A model generated the notes under the pieces. The model had not been told where the DNA came from. It did no database searches and worked only from the letters and a program-made list of their open reading frames with translations. A stretch of DNA of 64,000 nucleotides from Actinomadura macra NBRC 14102 (GTDB lineage: Bacteria > Actinomycetota > Actinomycetes > Streptosporangiales > Streptosporangiaceae): NCBI RefSeq assembly GCF_001552215.1, contig NZ_BCQT01000001.1, forward strand, positions 1-64,000. Direction: 5' to 3'. This document shows, piece by piece, positions 40,698-49,363 of the stretch (its first letter is position 1; each line of letters opens with the position of its first letter). Made by a program: the position numbers and the translations under genes.

Positions 40698-42274
40698 CGC
40701 TCGCCCGCTCCCTGGGCCGCCTGCTCGCGGTCGTACAGGTCCGAACCCCGCCAGTCGGCACGCAGCTGGTCCTTGCGCACCTTGAGCGACCCGGTTCGGG
40801 GGAACTCGCTGACGATCCGCACGTAGCGCGGAACCTTGAACGGGGCGAGTCGCTCGACGGCCCACTCGAGGAGCGCCTCCGGGTCGATGGTGCGGTCCGG
40901 CCGGGGAATCAGGCAGGCGAGCACCTCGTCGTCCAGCAACTCCGAGGGCACCGCGACCACCGCGGCGTAGGCGACGTCGGGATGGGCGGCGAGAGTGCGC
41001 TCGACCTCCGCGGAGGAGATGTTCTCGCCGCGCCGTCTGATGATGTCCTTCTTCCGATCCACGAAGAAGTAGAAGCCGTCCTCGTCGCGCCGCAAGAGGT
41101 CACCGGTGTGCAGCCACCCGTCACGGAACGTCTCCGCGGACCTCTTCGCGTCGCGGAAGTAGCCGCTCGCCATCGCCGGATTCCGGAGAAGCAGCTCACC
41201 GAACTCGCCTTCCGGGACGTCGTTGCCGTCATCGTCGACCAGCCGGGCCTCGTTGCGGGGCACCGTGGGATCCGGGTGCTGACGCGGCCTGCCGATCGAT
41301 CCCGGCCGGCGTTCGCCGGCGATGTCCTCGACCATGCCGAAGGTCGTCTCGCTCATTCCGAACCCGGAGATGACCTTGAGGCCGAAGCGCCGCTCGACGT
41401 CCAGCTGCATCTCCCGGGGCAGTTTGGTGCCGCCGTAGGCGATACGGACCACGTTGTCGCCGTCCTCAGGGTCGGGTTCCCTGCGGGACAGGATCGCCGT
41501 CATCGCCCCGACGAAATTGAAGTGCGTGACCCGGTGGCGACGCACCTCGGGCCAGAACCGCCTCGCACTGAACTTCGGCGACAGCACGATCGTGGCCCGG
41601 GCGCCGATCGCACCCATCGTCGAGTACGCCTGCGAGTTGATGTGGAAGTACGGCATGCACACGTAAAGACGATCACCGTGGCGAATGTCGAGCCAGTACG
41701 GATACCCGTGACCGGTGAGAACGAAGTTGCGATGCGTCTGCATCACACCCTTGGAGGGCCCGGTCGTCCCCGAGGTGTAGATCAAGGAGATCAGGTCGGC
41801 CCCGTTCAGGTCGACGTCCGGGACGCCGGGGGTGATCGCGGTCGTGGCGGCCAGGAAGTCCTCGTACCGGGGATGCGGCCCCAGATGGAACACCCGGCGC
41901 TTCATGCCTTCGGCGATCGGACCGGCGACGTCGGCGTGAGCGGCGTCGACCAGGACAGCGGCCGGATCGGAGTGCCTGATCTGGTACGCCGCCTCTTCGC
42001 GCCTGAAGCCGGTGTTGATCGCGGAGATGACCGCACCGATCTTGATCAGCCCGAACCAGGCCGCCAGGAACTCCGGCGAGTTGCCGACCATGAAGACGAC
42101 CCGGTCACCCTTCCTCACGCCGGCTTCGCTCCAGACGGTGGCGGCACGGTTCGCCCGGTCGTCGAATTCCAGGTACGAGATCGGCTGGTCCTCCCAGATG
42201 AGGAACGGGTGGTCCGGCACCTCCGCCACCGCGTCCTCCCAGAACGCCCGAACGTTGAGGCTGTCCAGATCCAT
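40694..42274 (-). CDS. ATP-dependent acyl-CoA ligase (CaiC-like), 526 aa
   Basis: AMP-forming acid-CoA ligase. P-loop LIYTSGTTGPSKGVM, A5 motif GFGMSETTFG, A7 TGDLLRRDEDGFY, hinge DRKKDIIRRRGENIS, catalytic Lys in GSLKVRKDQL. The closest flavour is crotonobetaine/carnitine-CoA ligase and related enzymes. First gene of the transcript next to the GntR regulator, with the 16-bp operator just upstream. It would activate the acid produced by the aldehyde dehydrogenase for cleavage or beta-oxidation-like steps. Confidence 0.92.
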   Translation of the reverse strand: MDLDSLNVRAFWEDAVAEVPDHPFLIWEDQPISYLEFDDRANRAATVWSEAGVRKGDRVVFMVGNSPEFLAAWFGLIKIGAVISAINTGFRREEAAYQIRHSDPAAVLVDAAHADVAGPIAEGMKRRVFHLGPHPRYEDFLAATTAITPGVPDVDLNGADLISLIYTSGTTGPSKGVMQTHRNFVLTGHGYPYWLDIRHGDRLYVCMPYFHINSQAYSTMGAIGARATIVLSPKFSARRFWPEVRRHRVTHFNFVGAMTAILSRREPDPEDGDNVVRIAYGGTKLPREMQLDVERRFGLKVISGFGMSETTFGMVEDIAGERRPGSIGRPRQHPDPTVPRNEARLVDDDGNDVPEGEFGELLLRNPAMASGYFRDAKRSAETFRDGWLHTGDLLRRDEDGFYFFVDRKKDIIRRRGENISSAEVERTLAAHPDVAYAAVVAVPSELLDDEVLACLIPRPDRTIDPEALLEWAVERLAPFKVPRYVRIVSEFPRTGSLKVRKDQLRADWRGSDLYDREQAAQGAGER

Positions 42275-42302
42275 GAGCGTCCTTCCGCCTGCGCATCCTT
42301 CG

Positions 42303-42340
42303 ATACTGCATAAAGATTATGCTGTCTTCGTAGATTATGA
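42303..42340. promoter_or_regulatory. GntR-type operator between the ligase and GntR genes
   Basis: ATACTGCATAAAGATT at 42303-42318 is nearly identical to the site at 25105-25120. A second half-site (CGTAGATTATGATGC) follows at 42329-42343. It lies between divergent starts of the acyl-CoA ligase and the regulator, consistent with autoregulation. Confidence 0.72.
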
Positions 42341-42395
42341 TGCTTGTGGCGAGGCAGTCAAGAACCGCGGTCGCCAGCGGACTACTGTTGGGACG

Positions 42396-43238
42396 GTGAA
42401 CGGCGTGGACGATACGACCAATCGGAAGAAGGCCACGGCTACAGCGGCGTCGCTGCGCGCACCGCGCGTCGCGGAGATCGTTGCCGACAAGCTCCGGGCC
42501 AGGATCCTCAGCGGTGAGCTCGGCGATGGTGATCGACTACCCAAGGAGGACGACCTCCGCCTTGAGTACCCGGTCGCCAAGCAGTCGATCCGCGAGGCCA
42601 TGCGCATCCTGGAGGCCGAAGGTCTGCTCACCGTGATGCGCGGCCAGAAGGGCGGCGCGATCTTGCACACGCCGCAGCCCGCCCGCGCGGCCTACGCCCT
42701 CGGATTGGTGCTCGTGCGGCAGAAGGTCCGGCTCGACGACCTTGCCCGGGCGATCCGGGTACTCGAGCCGCAGTGCGCGGAGATGTGCGCCGCACGCCCG
42801 ACCGGCAGGGGGGCGATCGTGAAGCGCCTTGAGAACCTGCAGACGCAGAGCATCGCGGCCCTCAACGACTCGATCAAGTTCACCGACATCTCCCGGCTGT
42901 TCCACGAGGAGCTGGTGCGCAGTTGCGGGAACCAGACCATGGTCATCCTCTTGGGCGCCCTGGAGTCGCTGTGGTCCGGTCATGTGCACGAGGACGTGAC
43001 CGGCGAGACCGAACGCGGCGTGGATCGCGGACCCGAGAGCCGGCAGCAGTCGGTCGAGGAACACCAGCGGATCATCGACATGATCAAGGCCGGCGAGCCG
43101 GACGGCACCCGCGCCGCCGCGGAGGAGCACCTGGCCCGCGTTCAGCCCCGGCGGACCCAGGGGCACGACGCGTACGTGCGCATCGCCGGGCTGGAAAGCG
43201 TGGTCGCGCAGTCACGAACCGGCCTCGTCGGCTCCTGA
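42396..43238 (+). CDS. GntR-family (FadR/VanR-type) transcriptional regulator, 280 aa
   Basis: The winged HTH spans residues about 25-90: AEIVADKLRARILSGELGDG, LPKEDDLRLEYPVAKQSIREAMRILEAEGLL, then RGQKGGAIL. The all-helical FCD ligand-binding domain follows, with metal-binding-type histidines (SRLFHEELV, VEEHQRIIDMI). The GTG at 42396 is chosen because it begins the conserved protein; the frame remains open upstream only over the ligase promoter. It is the sole intact regulator in the 24-43 kb island, and the operator-like repeats in three promoters point to it. Confidence 0.88.
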   Translation: MNGVDDTTNRKKATATAASLRAPRVAEIVADKLRARILSGELGDGDRLPKEDDLRLEYPVAKQSIREAMRILEAEGLLTVMRGQKGGAILHTPQPARAAYALGLVLVRQKVRLDDLARAIRVLEPQCAEMCAARPTGRGAIVKRLENLQTQSIAALNDSIKFTDISRLFHEELVRSCGNQTMVILLGALESLWSGHVHEDVTGETERGVDRGPESRQQSVEEHQRIIDMIKAGEPDGTRAAAEEHLARVQPRRTQGHDAYVRIAGLESVVAQSRTGLVGS

Positions 43239-43542
43239 CGCCGGCGCCCGCCACTCGTCGTACGCGGATCGCCGGGGCCGACGCCGACCTGCGATCGCTA
43301 GGAATCACGCGGTGTGCTGGGCGTCGCCGAATTCCCGCGCATCGGCGATTCCCGCCACAGAGCCCTCGCCGGCACCCGGCTCCCCCCGCCTTCAGATTCC
43401 TGGCCGCGGCGGCGGCCTGAGGGTCGCGATCGTCGGTCCTCCCGCACCGGCATCGCCTTCGCGGCGTCCGTGGCGGCCATGTGGTGTCCGATGCCCTCAG
43501 GCGGCGCCGTGCAGGGCGCCACGGAGTGGTCTCTTCTGGGTT
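43239..43542. other. Intergenic region, nothing recognised
   Basis: About 300 bp between the GntR gene and the YdeI-like gene. Open frames here have no family resemblance or consistent codon bias. It likely contains the end of the catabolic island. Confidence 0.5.
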
Positions 43543-43977
43543 TCAGCCCCGCAGGACGGCGATGGCCTTTTCGATGCGCCGCTGGCGCGTCTCGGGCTTC
43601 TTCGCGCTCTCGATGGCGCGCACGTGCTCACGCTTGTGGCTGTACGCGAGCTTGTCGTAGGCGGCTCGGGCGGCCGGGTCGTCGTCCAGGGCCCGGGCGA
43701 AGTCCGCGGGTTCGACGACGACGCGCGGCTCGGTGTCGAGTTCCAGGTCGACCTCGACCTCGTCGCCGGTCGCGACACCCGCCGCCTGGCGGTTGGCGTT
43801 GCTCAAGCCGAGCAGGTGGCGGCCGCGCATGATCGCGACGCGGCTCTGCCACGTATGCCCGTTGACGGTGATCGTCACTGGCGGCCGCGCGCCCGCGCCG
43901 AGCGCCTCCACCACCTCGGGCGGAACCTCCAGCCCTCGCATGGGCTCGGGTGGCTCGACGCGGGTGCGGAACTTCAC
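43543..43977 (-). CDS. YdeI/OmdA-like protein with DUF1905 domain, 144 aa
   Basis: Residues 1-95 form a DUF1905 beta-barrel-like domain (VTITVNGHTWQSRVAIM, GDEVEVDLELDTEPR). Residues 100-144 are the YdeI/OmpD-associated helical tail (AYDKLAYSHKREHVRAIESAKKPETRQRRI). This architecture is widespread in actinobacteria and of unknown biochemical role, with YdeI implicated in peptide/bacteriocin tolerance in other bacteria. It stands alone; no regulator or partner is adjacent. Confidence 0.88.
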   Translation of the reverse strand: MKFRTRVEPPEPMRGLEVPPEVVEALGAGARPPVTITVNGHTWQSRVAIMRGRHLLGLSNANRQAAGVATGDEVEVDLELDTEPRVVVEPADFARALDDDPAARAAYDKLAYSHKREHVRAIESAKKPETRQRRIEKAIAVLRG

Positions 43978-44121
43978 GACGTGCTCCTTCTCGATCGGTG
44001 TAGGGCAGAGTGACCTTTCGCGGGTCGCCGTCCGGGACGTGAGGCGCCCGTGATGCCGCCTACTTCCCCCACGGCCACCGCATTGCGGAAGCGGTCGCCT
44101 CGCCCACTCTTACCAGAGCGG

Positions 44122-44535
44122 TTACTCCGCGTAGGGCTGGTCCGTCCCCCGGGCGCTGTAGCCCAGGCTCCAGATATAGCCGTCCGGGTCAGCGAAGGTG
44201 CCGCCGTACCCGCCCCAGGGCAGAGCGCCGGCCGGCTTGAGGATCGTGGCGCCGGCCTTCTCGGCTTCCGCCATGATCTCGTCGACCCGAGCCTCGCTGC
44301 GGACGACGTAGGTGAGGACCAGCCCGCTGAACCCGTTGCCCTCCGCACCCGTGCCCACCTGCTCGGCCAGACCTTCACGGCCGTAGAAGCCGACGGGTGA
44401 GGCGCCGTCCGACTCGAAGAACACCGAGATGCCGTAGTCGTTCTTGATCGTCCAGCCGAGACCGTCGGTGTAGAACCGCTTGGCCCGCTCCATGTCCCGG
44501 ACGCCGAGCAAGATCGAGCTCACGTGCGCTTTCAT
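44122..44535 (-). CDS. VOC-family (glyoxalase-like) protein, 137 aa
   Basis: Two paired beta-alpha-beta-beta-beta motifs of the vicinal-oxygen-chelate fold. It begins VSSILLGVRDMERAKRFYTDGLGW and ends GGTFADPDGYIWSLG, the usual metal-site ends. The ATG at 44535 is the natural start; the longer open frame upstream is antisense to the ECF sigma gene. It is divergent from the sigma factor gene (136 bp apart) and may be one of its targets. Substrate unknown. Confidence 0.88.
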   Translation of the reverse strand: MKAHVSSILLGVRDMERAKRFYTDGLGWTIKNDYGISVFFESDGASPVGFYGREGLAEQVGTGAEGNGFSGLVLTYVVRSEARVDEIMAEAEKAGATILKPAGALPWGGYGGTFADPDGYIWSLGYSARGTDQPYAE

Positions 44536-44671
44536 AGCGTCTCTCCTTCTCTTCGAGGTGAATGTGCTGCCTGGACCGGGAGGCCGAACACCTCGGGCTG
44601 CCCCGGATGTCACATCGGCGTGGATTCGCCGGTCAGTTGGTATGACAGGCCGAGACGGAGGAATGTGACAG

Positions 44672-45535
44672 ATGGTCGAGCAGGACTGGCTGAGCGAGCG
44701 GTTCGCCGAGCACCAGGGCCGCTTGCACGCGGTGGCCCGCCGGATGCTCGGCTCACCCGGTGAGGCCGAGGACGCGATGCAGGAAACGTGGTTGCGGGTC
44801 AGCCGCGCCGACACCGGCCAGGTGGAGAATCTGGCCGGCTGGCTGACCACGGTCACGGCCCGGGTCTGCCTGAACATGCTGGAGGCACGCCGGGCGCGGC
44901 GTGAAGAATCCGCCGGGCCGCTGCCGCCCGAGCCGGCCGCGCCACACCCGGACCTCGGCCCGGCCGACCCAGAGCACGAGGCGCTGATCGCCGATTCGGT
45001 CGGTGTCGCGCTGATGGTGGTGCTGGACACGCTGTCTCCCGCCGAACGGCTCGCGTTCGTCTTGCACGACGTCTTCGCCGTGTCCTTCGGCGAGATCGGC
45101 GGCATCATCGACCGCTCCCCGGCAGCGGCCCGGCAACTGGCCAGCCGGGCCCGGCGCCGGGTGCAAGGCGCGGCGGAGGCGTCCGCTCCCGCGCGATCGG
45201 CGGAGCGGGACATCGTCGAAGCCTTTCTTGCCGCCTCGCGAAGCGGGGATTTCGCCGCCCTGCTCGAATTGCTCGATCCGGACGCCGTGGCCCTTGAAGT
45301 CCGCGGCGCCCAGGAGGTGGCGGCGTTCTTCGCCGGGCGAGCTCAGGCCGCTCGGCTCGCTCTGGTCGATGGTGTTCCGGCGGCCGTCTGGTTGCACCGC
45401 GGCCAGCCGAAAGCCGTCTTCGCGTTCACCATCAGGGACGGGAAGATCACCAACATCACCATCGACACCGCCCTGCACCGCCTCCACGACCTCGACATGG
45501 TCCTTCTTCAGGCCAACGACCAGGAACGGCGATGA
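44672..45535 (+). CDS. sigJ: ECF sigma factor, SigJ type with SnoaL-like C-terminus, 287 aa
   Basis: RNA polymerase sigma-70 factor of the SigJ/ECF41-like group. Sigma2 region about 10-70 (HQGRLHAVARRMLGSPGEAEDAMQETW), sigma4 region about 105-160 (LSPAERLAFVLHDVFAVSFGEI), then a SnoaL/NTF2-like domain from about 170 (DIVEAFLAASRSGDFAALLELLDPDAV). In this group the fused domain replaces an anti-sigma factor. The usual neighbour is a carboxymuconolactone-decarboxylase/oxidoreductase gene; here VOC genes flank it instead. The stop overlaps the start of the downstream VOC gene. Confidence 0.92.
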   Translation: MVEQDWLSERFAEHQGRLHAVARRMLGSPGEAEDAMQETWLRVSRADTGQVENLAGWLTTVTARVCLNMLEARRARREESAGPLPPEPAAPHPDLGPADPEHEALIADSVGVALMVVLDTLSPAERLAFVLHDVFAVSFGEIGGIIDRSPAAARQLASRARRRVQGAAEASAPARSAERDIVEAFLAASRSGDFAALLELLDPDAVALEVRGAQEVAAFFAGRAQAARLALVDGVPAAVWLHRGQPKAVFAFTIRDGKITNITIDTALHRLHDLDMVLLQANDQERR

Positions 45536-46119
45536 GCCAGCCTCCCCTGCAGATCCGCGTAACCGGCATGGATCTCATGCTCTGGTCTTGCACCCTCGCC
45601 GTCCACGACCTTGACGAGGCGCTCGGCTTCTACCGTGACGTCCTCGGCTTCGGGGTACACGACGGCTCCGAATCCGAGGGGGCACGGTGGGCGAGCGTCG
45701 GGCCGCCGTCCCCTCCGAACGTGCAGATCTTTCTCCGATCGCTTGGCGCGGACCCGGGTGCCTCGCCGGCCGACCGGCGGACGATCGAGGGTCTGATGTC
45801 CAAGGGCCTCCTGGGCCACCGGCTCGTCTTCGTGACCGGCAATTGTGACGCCACCTTCGAGCACATCGAGGCCGCGGGCGCTGAGGTGATGCAAGAACCG
45901 ACCGACCAGCCCGACGGCGCCCGAGACTGCGCCTTCTTCGACCCGTCCGGCAATATGCTGCGATTCACTCAACCGCGGCAGCTCGACCGGGCCCTCGCAT
46001 CGAGACAGGTCCACGCCGCGACGGCCTTCCTGGGCATCCTGAACGCGGCCGCGGAAAGGACGATCCTCACCGAGGAGGACGCCGAGCTGCGGGCACAGCT
46101 CGGCCTGCCGCCCGTGTAA
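45532..46119 (+). CDS. VOC-family protein, 195 aa
   Basis: Glyoxalase/dioxygenase-fold protein with an extended C-terminus. VOC core from about residue 12 (DLMLWSCTLAVHDLDEALGFYRDVLGF) to CAFFDPSGNMLRF. The first ATG at 45532 overlaps the sigma-factor stop (ATGA), so the two are translationally coupled. The C-terminal ~50 residues (ATAFLGILNAAAERTILTEED) are outside the VOC fold. Probably a target or partner of the sigma factor. Confidence 0.88.
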   Translation: MSQPPLQIRVTGMDLMLWSCTLAVHDLDEALGFYRDVLGFGVHDGSESEGARWASVGPPSPPNVQIFLRSLGADPGASPADRRTIEGLMSKGLLGHRLVFVTGNCDATFEHIEAAGAEVMQEPTDQPDGARDCAFFDPSGNMLRFTQPRQLDRALASRQVHAATAFLGILNAAAERTILTEEDAELRAQLGLPPV

Positions 46120-46138
46120 CCGGAGTGGTCGCCATTCC

Positions 46139-48508
46139 TCATTCTGCGAGGAACGCTGGGGTCACAGCCTGCACGCGGGAACCGAGGAAGACTCTCTCGT
46201 CGTCGCGAAGGCGGCACCATGCGGTGAGGAAGGGGGCGTCGAGGCAGATCTTCTCGATCACGCGGGTGGACGGGTTTCCCTCGCCGTTGACATAGTCGAT
46301 ACAGACCGCGGTGCCCGTCTCGACGGCATGCGCCAGCACGCGCAGTTCCGAGGCCGACAGTTGCGGGGCCAGATCCGCCACCCGGGCCTCGACGCCGTCC
46401 GTTTCAGTACGTGGTACGACCGGTGTTTCGTGCAACCGGGCGGCCAGTTCGAGGGGTGTGGTGCGCCGGGAGGGGACGCTGCTTCGGGGGACGTCGGCGT
46501 CCGGGCGCTTCCGACGCCGTTGCCTGGCCGGCGCGCGCTCGATCACCAGCGAGCCACCGCCGTCCGGCCCGATCGGAAAGTAGCCGGCCTGCCGTAGTGC
46601 CTCCAATGTCTCGTTCACGGGCTCGGCACTGGCCAGCACTGTGGGCGCCAACTCCCGGAGCCCGAGCCGCCGCAGCCCGCGGTGGGCGAGGATCTCCGTG
46701 AGCAGTGCGGGACGGGAACAGGAGATCGCGCAGGCGAGCGGCGTGACGGCGACCTCACCGTGCCTTCGGGCGACGTCATCGATCAGATATGCCAGCGGCT
46801 GCGGCAGGTCGGTGCCGGCCGCAGCCCGCAGGTCGGTTTTCAGCCGTTCAGCGGTAAGACCCGCGTCGAAGGCGCGCCGAACACTGCCCGGACCGAACCG
46901 CCAGACCGAGGCGGTTCCCCGAGACTCGCGGGCGGCGACGAGGTCTAGAAGTTCGGCCAGCCACGGTGCGGGCGGGCCGGGTACCACCGCCGTGAGGTCA
47001 CCCTGAAGCAGTGGCTTGGCGCAAGCCGAGTCCAGTACGTCCGCAGCGACTTCGTCCAGTGACAACGCCCCGTCGGCGTCCAGCAGCGCTCGCCCCGTCG
47101 AGGTGAGCACACCATTGGCGATAACGCCGAGTCTTTCCGCCTCCCGCCAGACGGCCGTGACGTAAGGCGGCGCCAGCTCGGCGTCCTCGAACAACAGCGG
47201 GCGTCGCCACGTCACCATCGCGACCAGTTCCTCGGGCCCGGTCACGCCGCGGCTTTCGGGGAGGCCCGCCAGGCTTTCCAGGACCGCGACGCGGAGCACG
47301 GGCGCCGCCGGATCGTCGGCCCGGGGGTCGAGCGGCGCGCCGCGGGTCGCCTCTGGATCGTCCAGCAACGGAAGGCGCGTCATCTGCTTCCAGCTACGCA
47401 GCATCGACGCGAGGCGCATGCCGGGCGTCCGCTGTTCGTCGCGTTCGCCGGTCGGGACGAGCGCGCCGTCACACCACCCCAGGAGGCCGTCGGCCACGGC
47501 CACTTCCAGCCAGAGCCGGGCGGCGTCCTCGGCACAGCCCGTCCGCTTGGCCGTTCGCCGCAGTTCCCGGACACCGACGCCGCCGGACTTGAGACGGGTC
47601 GGCGGCTCCGAGGCGCACAGCCGGACGACCGATGCCGTCTCCTCCAGCGCACGCGCCGACGCGGCAGCGAACTCCGCCGCCGTCACGTCCTCGGGCGCCG
47701 CCACTGTGGCGGCGACCGGCGCGGCCGGCGTGAACGGCGGCCGGTAGGACGGTCCGCGCAGCGCCAGCGCCACCTCCGCCGGCATGACGGGCGCCAGCCA
47801 GTCGGCTTGGACGAGCAGTCCCCGCGCCAACGCCCACTCTTGCGGACCATCGGCCCCGCCCATGTAGACGTTCCGGAAATCGTCCACGAACCCATCGCGC
47901 GCGGCCCTTTCGAGCAGGCGCCGCACACGTTGGGGTGCCGCAGCGGCTACATGCCGCACCCGTTCGGCGTCGCGCAGGCCCTGGATGGCCGCGTCCAGCA
48001 GTTCGGCCTTGCGCCTACCGACCGGCTCAACGCCCAGTTCACGAGTGACCCGGCGTAGGACGTCGGCCCTCAAGTGGGGCAACAGCACAGCGGCCGGCGG
48101 CCCCAAGCCGAGCGGACCGTTCCCGAGCGGCCAGTCCCTCAGCGGCTCCACGAGGTGCAGCAGATCACCGTCCGGCCACGCGAGCCCGCGCAGGACGAGC
48201 CCGGCGACGGCACCGTCGAAGTCCTCCAGCGTGGCACCCAGCAATGCCTGCGCGTCGGCCCTCGGCGTCCCCTCGCCGAGGGCTGCGAGAACCTCCGCGA
48301 CCTGCACCGACCGCAGCTCGCATGCCGCGAGCGCCGTGAAGACCCCGTGCGGCCAGTACAGGCGTTCGGCGACCTCACCGATGGTCAACGGCTCCGGTTC
48401 GGCCATCGCCTCCGGCCGCTTTCCCAGCAGGCCCGCCAGGTCTTCCTGTCCCAACCGGCCCAGCCATCTGCCGAATGACTCCACCGAGCCTCGTTCCGAG
48501 CCCTCCAT
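46139..48508 (-). CDS. Helicase-associated (XPB/Ssl2-like) domain protein, 789 aa
   Basis: Large actinobacterial protein with a repeat-rich N-terminal two thirds (VAERLYWPHGVFTALAACELRSVQ) and an XPB/Ssl2-like helicase-associated region near residues 520-640 (RLKTDLRAAAGTDLPQPL, CAISCSRPALLTEILAHRGLRRLGL). A WYL-like sensor segment lies at the C-terminus (AVCIDYVNGEGNPSTRVIEKI). No helicase motor motifs are present. The family is conserved next to XPB helicase genes in many actinobacteria, probably in DNA repair or nucleic-acid sensing; here the helicase itself is not adjacent. It converges on the VOC gene. Confidence 0.82.
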   Translation of the reverse strand: MEGSERGSVESFGRWLGRLGQEDLAGLLGKRPEAMAEPEPLTIGEVAERLYWPHGVFTALAACELRSVQVAEVLAALGEGTPRADAQALLGATLEDFDGAVAGLVLRGLAWPDGDLLHLVEPLRDWPLGNGPLGLGPPAAVLLPHLRADVLRRVTRELGVEPVGRRKAELLDAAIQGLRDAERVRHVAAAAPQRVRRLLERAARDGFVDDFRNVYMGGADGPQEWALARGLLVQADWLAPVMPAEVALALRGPSYRPPFTPAAPVAATVAAPEDVTAAEFAAASARALEETASVVRLCASEPPTRLKSGGVGVRELRRTAKRTGCAEDAARLWLEVAVADGLLGWCDGALVPTGERDEQRTPGMRLASMLRSWKQMTRLPLLDDPEATRGAPLDPRADDPAAPVLRVAVLESLAGLPESRGVTGPEELVAMVTWRRPLLFEDAELAPPYVTAVWREAERLGVIANGVLTSTGRALLDADGALSLDEVAADVLDSACAKPLLQGDLTAVVPGPPAPWLAELLDLVAARESRGTASVWRFGPGSVRRAFDAGLTAERLKTDLRAAAGTDLPQPLAYLIDDVARRHGEVAVTPLACAISCSRPALLTEILAHRGLRRLGLRELAPTVLASAEPVNETLEALRQAGYFPIGPDGGGSLVIERAPARQRRRKRPDADVPRSSVPSRRTTPLELAARLHETPVVPRTETDGVEARVADLAPQLSASELRVLAHAVETGTAVCIDYVNGEGNPSTRVIEKICLDAPFLTAWCRLRDDERVFLGSRVQAVTPAFLAE

Positions 48509-48520
48509 CCCCCTACGATG

Positions 48521-48775
48521 TCACCGATTCCGGGCCAACGAGCCGGTTCGGCGGGTGTCATCCGCCCCTGCCGGCCGGGCGGCCGGGCGGCCGGGTGTCT
48601 GGTCGGGTTCGGTTACCTTCAGCCTGGTTGAAAGAATGCCAGCGCCGTCGAGCAGCGCCATGTCGGCGCCCTGCCCCACCGGCGGCATCAGATGCGCGGC
48701 GTCGCTGAGAGGCGTGACGCCTGGCGTCGACGGCCAGGTCAGGCCGACCGGGAGGGTCGTGATCGACCGCGGCAC
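48521..48775 (-). pseudogene. FAD-dependent monooxygenase, short C-terminal remnant
   Basis: About 35 codons retain the second FAD-binding motif of flavoprotein monooxygenases (PGVTPLSDAAHLMPPVGQGADMALLDGA; the usual LLGDAAH reads PLSDAAH). No N-terminal GxGxxG domain or substrate domain exists upstream, and the downstream residues are Pro/Arg-rich and unrelated. It is a decayed fragment left between the helicase-associated and lysozyme genes. Confidence 0.7.
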
Positions 48776-48778
48776 TTG

Positions 48779-49363
48779 TCAGTCGTCGTCGTGGTGGACG
48801 GCGGCCCATTGCTTGAGGGCGGCGCGGCTGGGGAACTTGCCGACGTTCTTGTCCAGTGGCTCGGAGGTGTACTGGTGAAACAGCCACTCATGGTCGATCT
48901 TCGGGTCGCCGGCCTTGCGGTAGTCGGCGATCCAGAGCCCGTCGCCGGTGTAGTCGCCGGTGCCGGGGTCGCTCCATAGGTCACGGTTGGTGTAAAGGAT
49001 CACCCGGTGGCCGGGGCGCAACTGCTTCACCTTGTGCAGGAACTCATCTTTCTGGGAACTGGTGGCCCGCCGCCCCTTGGGATCCTTCTCCCAGTCCAGG
49101 GCCAGGATGTCGCCCTCACGGGCGCCGCAGTGCTTGACGAAGTACTTGGCCTGGGCGGTGATCCGGGCCGGCCGTAGCGCCCGGCCGGGGCGCAGGTAGT
49201 GATAGTGGCCCACCACGCACCCGTGCCGGCGGGCCACCTTGACCTGCTCGGCGCGCTCGGGGTTGGTGTAGGAGGTGCCTTCGGTGGCTTTGACGAACAC
49301 GAAATCCAGGCCCTTGGCCTCGTAGGAAGGGTTGTGGGAGGAAACGTCGACACCGTTCAGCAT
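48779..49363 (-). CDS. GH25 lysozyme (muramidase), 194 aa
   Basis: Glycoside hydrolase family 25 endolysin-type enzyme cutting the beta-1,4 bond between N-acetylmuramic acid and N-acetylglucosamine. Starts MLNGVDVSSHNPSYE, with FVFVKATEGTSYTNP, the catalytic acidic pair in ILALDWEKDP, and IADYRKAG toward the end. The ATG at 49363 is chosen for its AAAGGA site at 5 nt; upstream in-frame starts lack one. No signal peptide or membrane segment is visible, and no cell-wall-binding domain. Without prophage genes nearby it may be exported by an unusual route or released by lysis. Confidence 0.88.
   Translation of the reverse strand: MLNGVDVSSHNPSYEAKGLDFVFVKATEGTSYTNPERAEQVKVARRHGCVVGHYHYLRPGRALRPARITAQAKYFVKHCGAREGDILALDWEKDPKGRRATSSQKDEFLHKVKQLRPGHRVILYTNRDLWSDPGTGDYTGDGLWIADYRKAGDPKIDHEWLFHQYTSEPLDKNVGKFPSRAALKQWAAVHHDDD

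Noticed and set aside
48521..49363. Prophage remnant because of the lysozyme
   Set aside because: No other phage gene (holin, terminase, capsid, integrase) is nearby.
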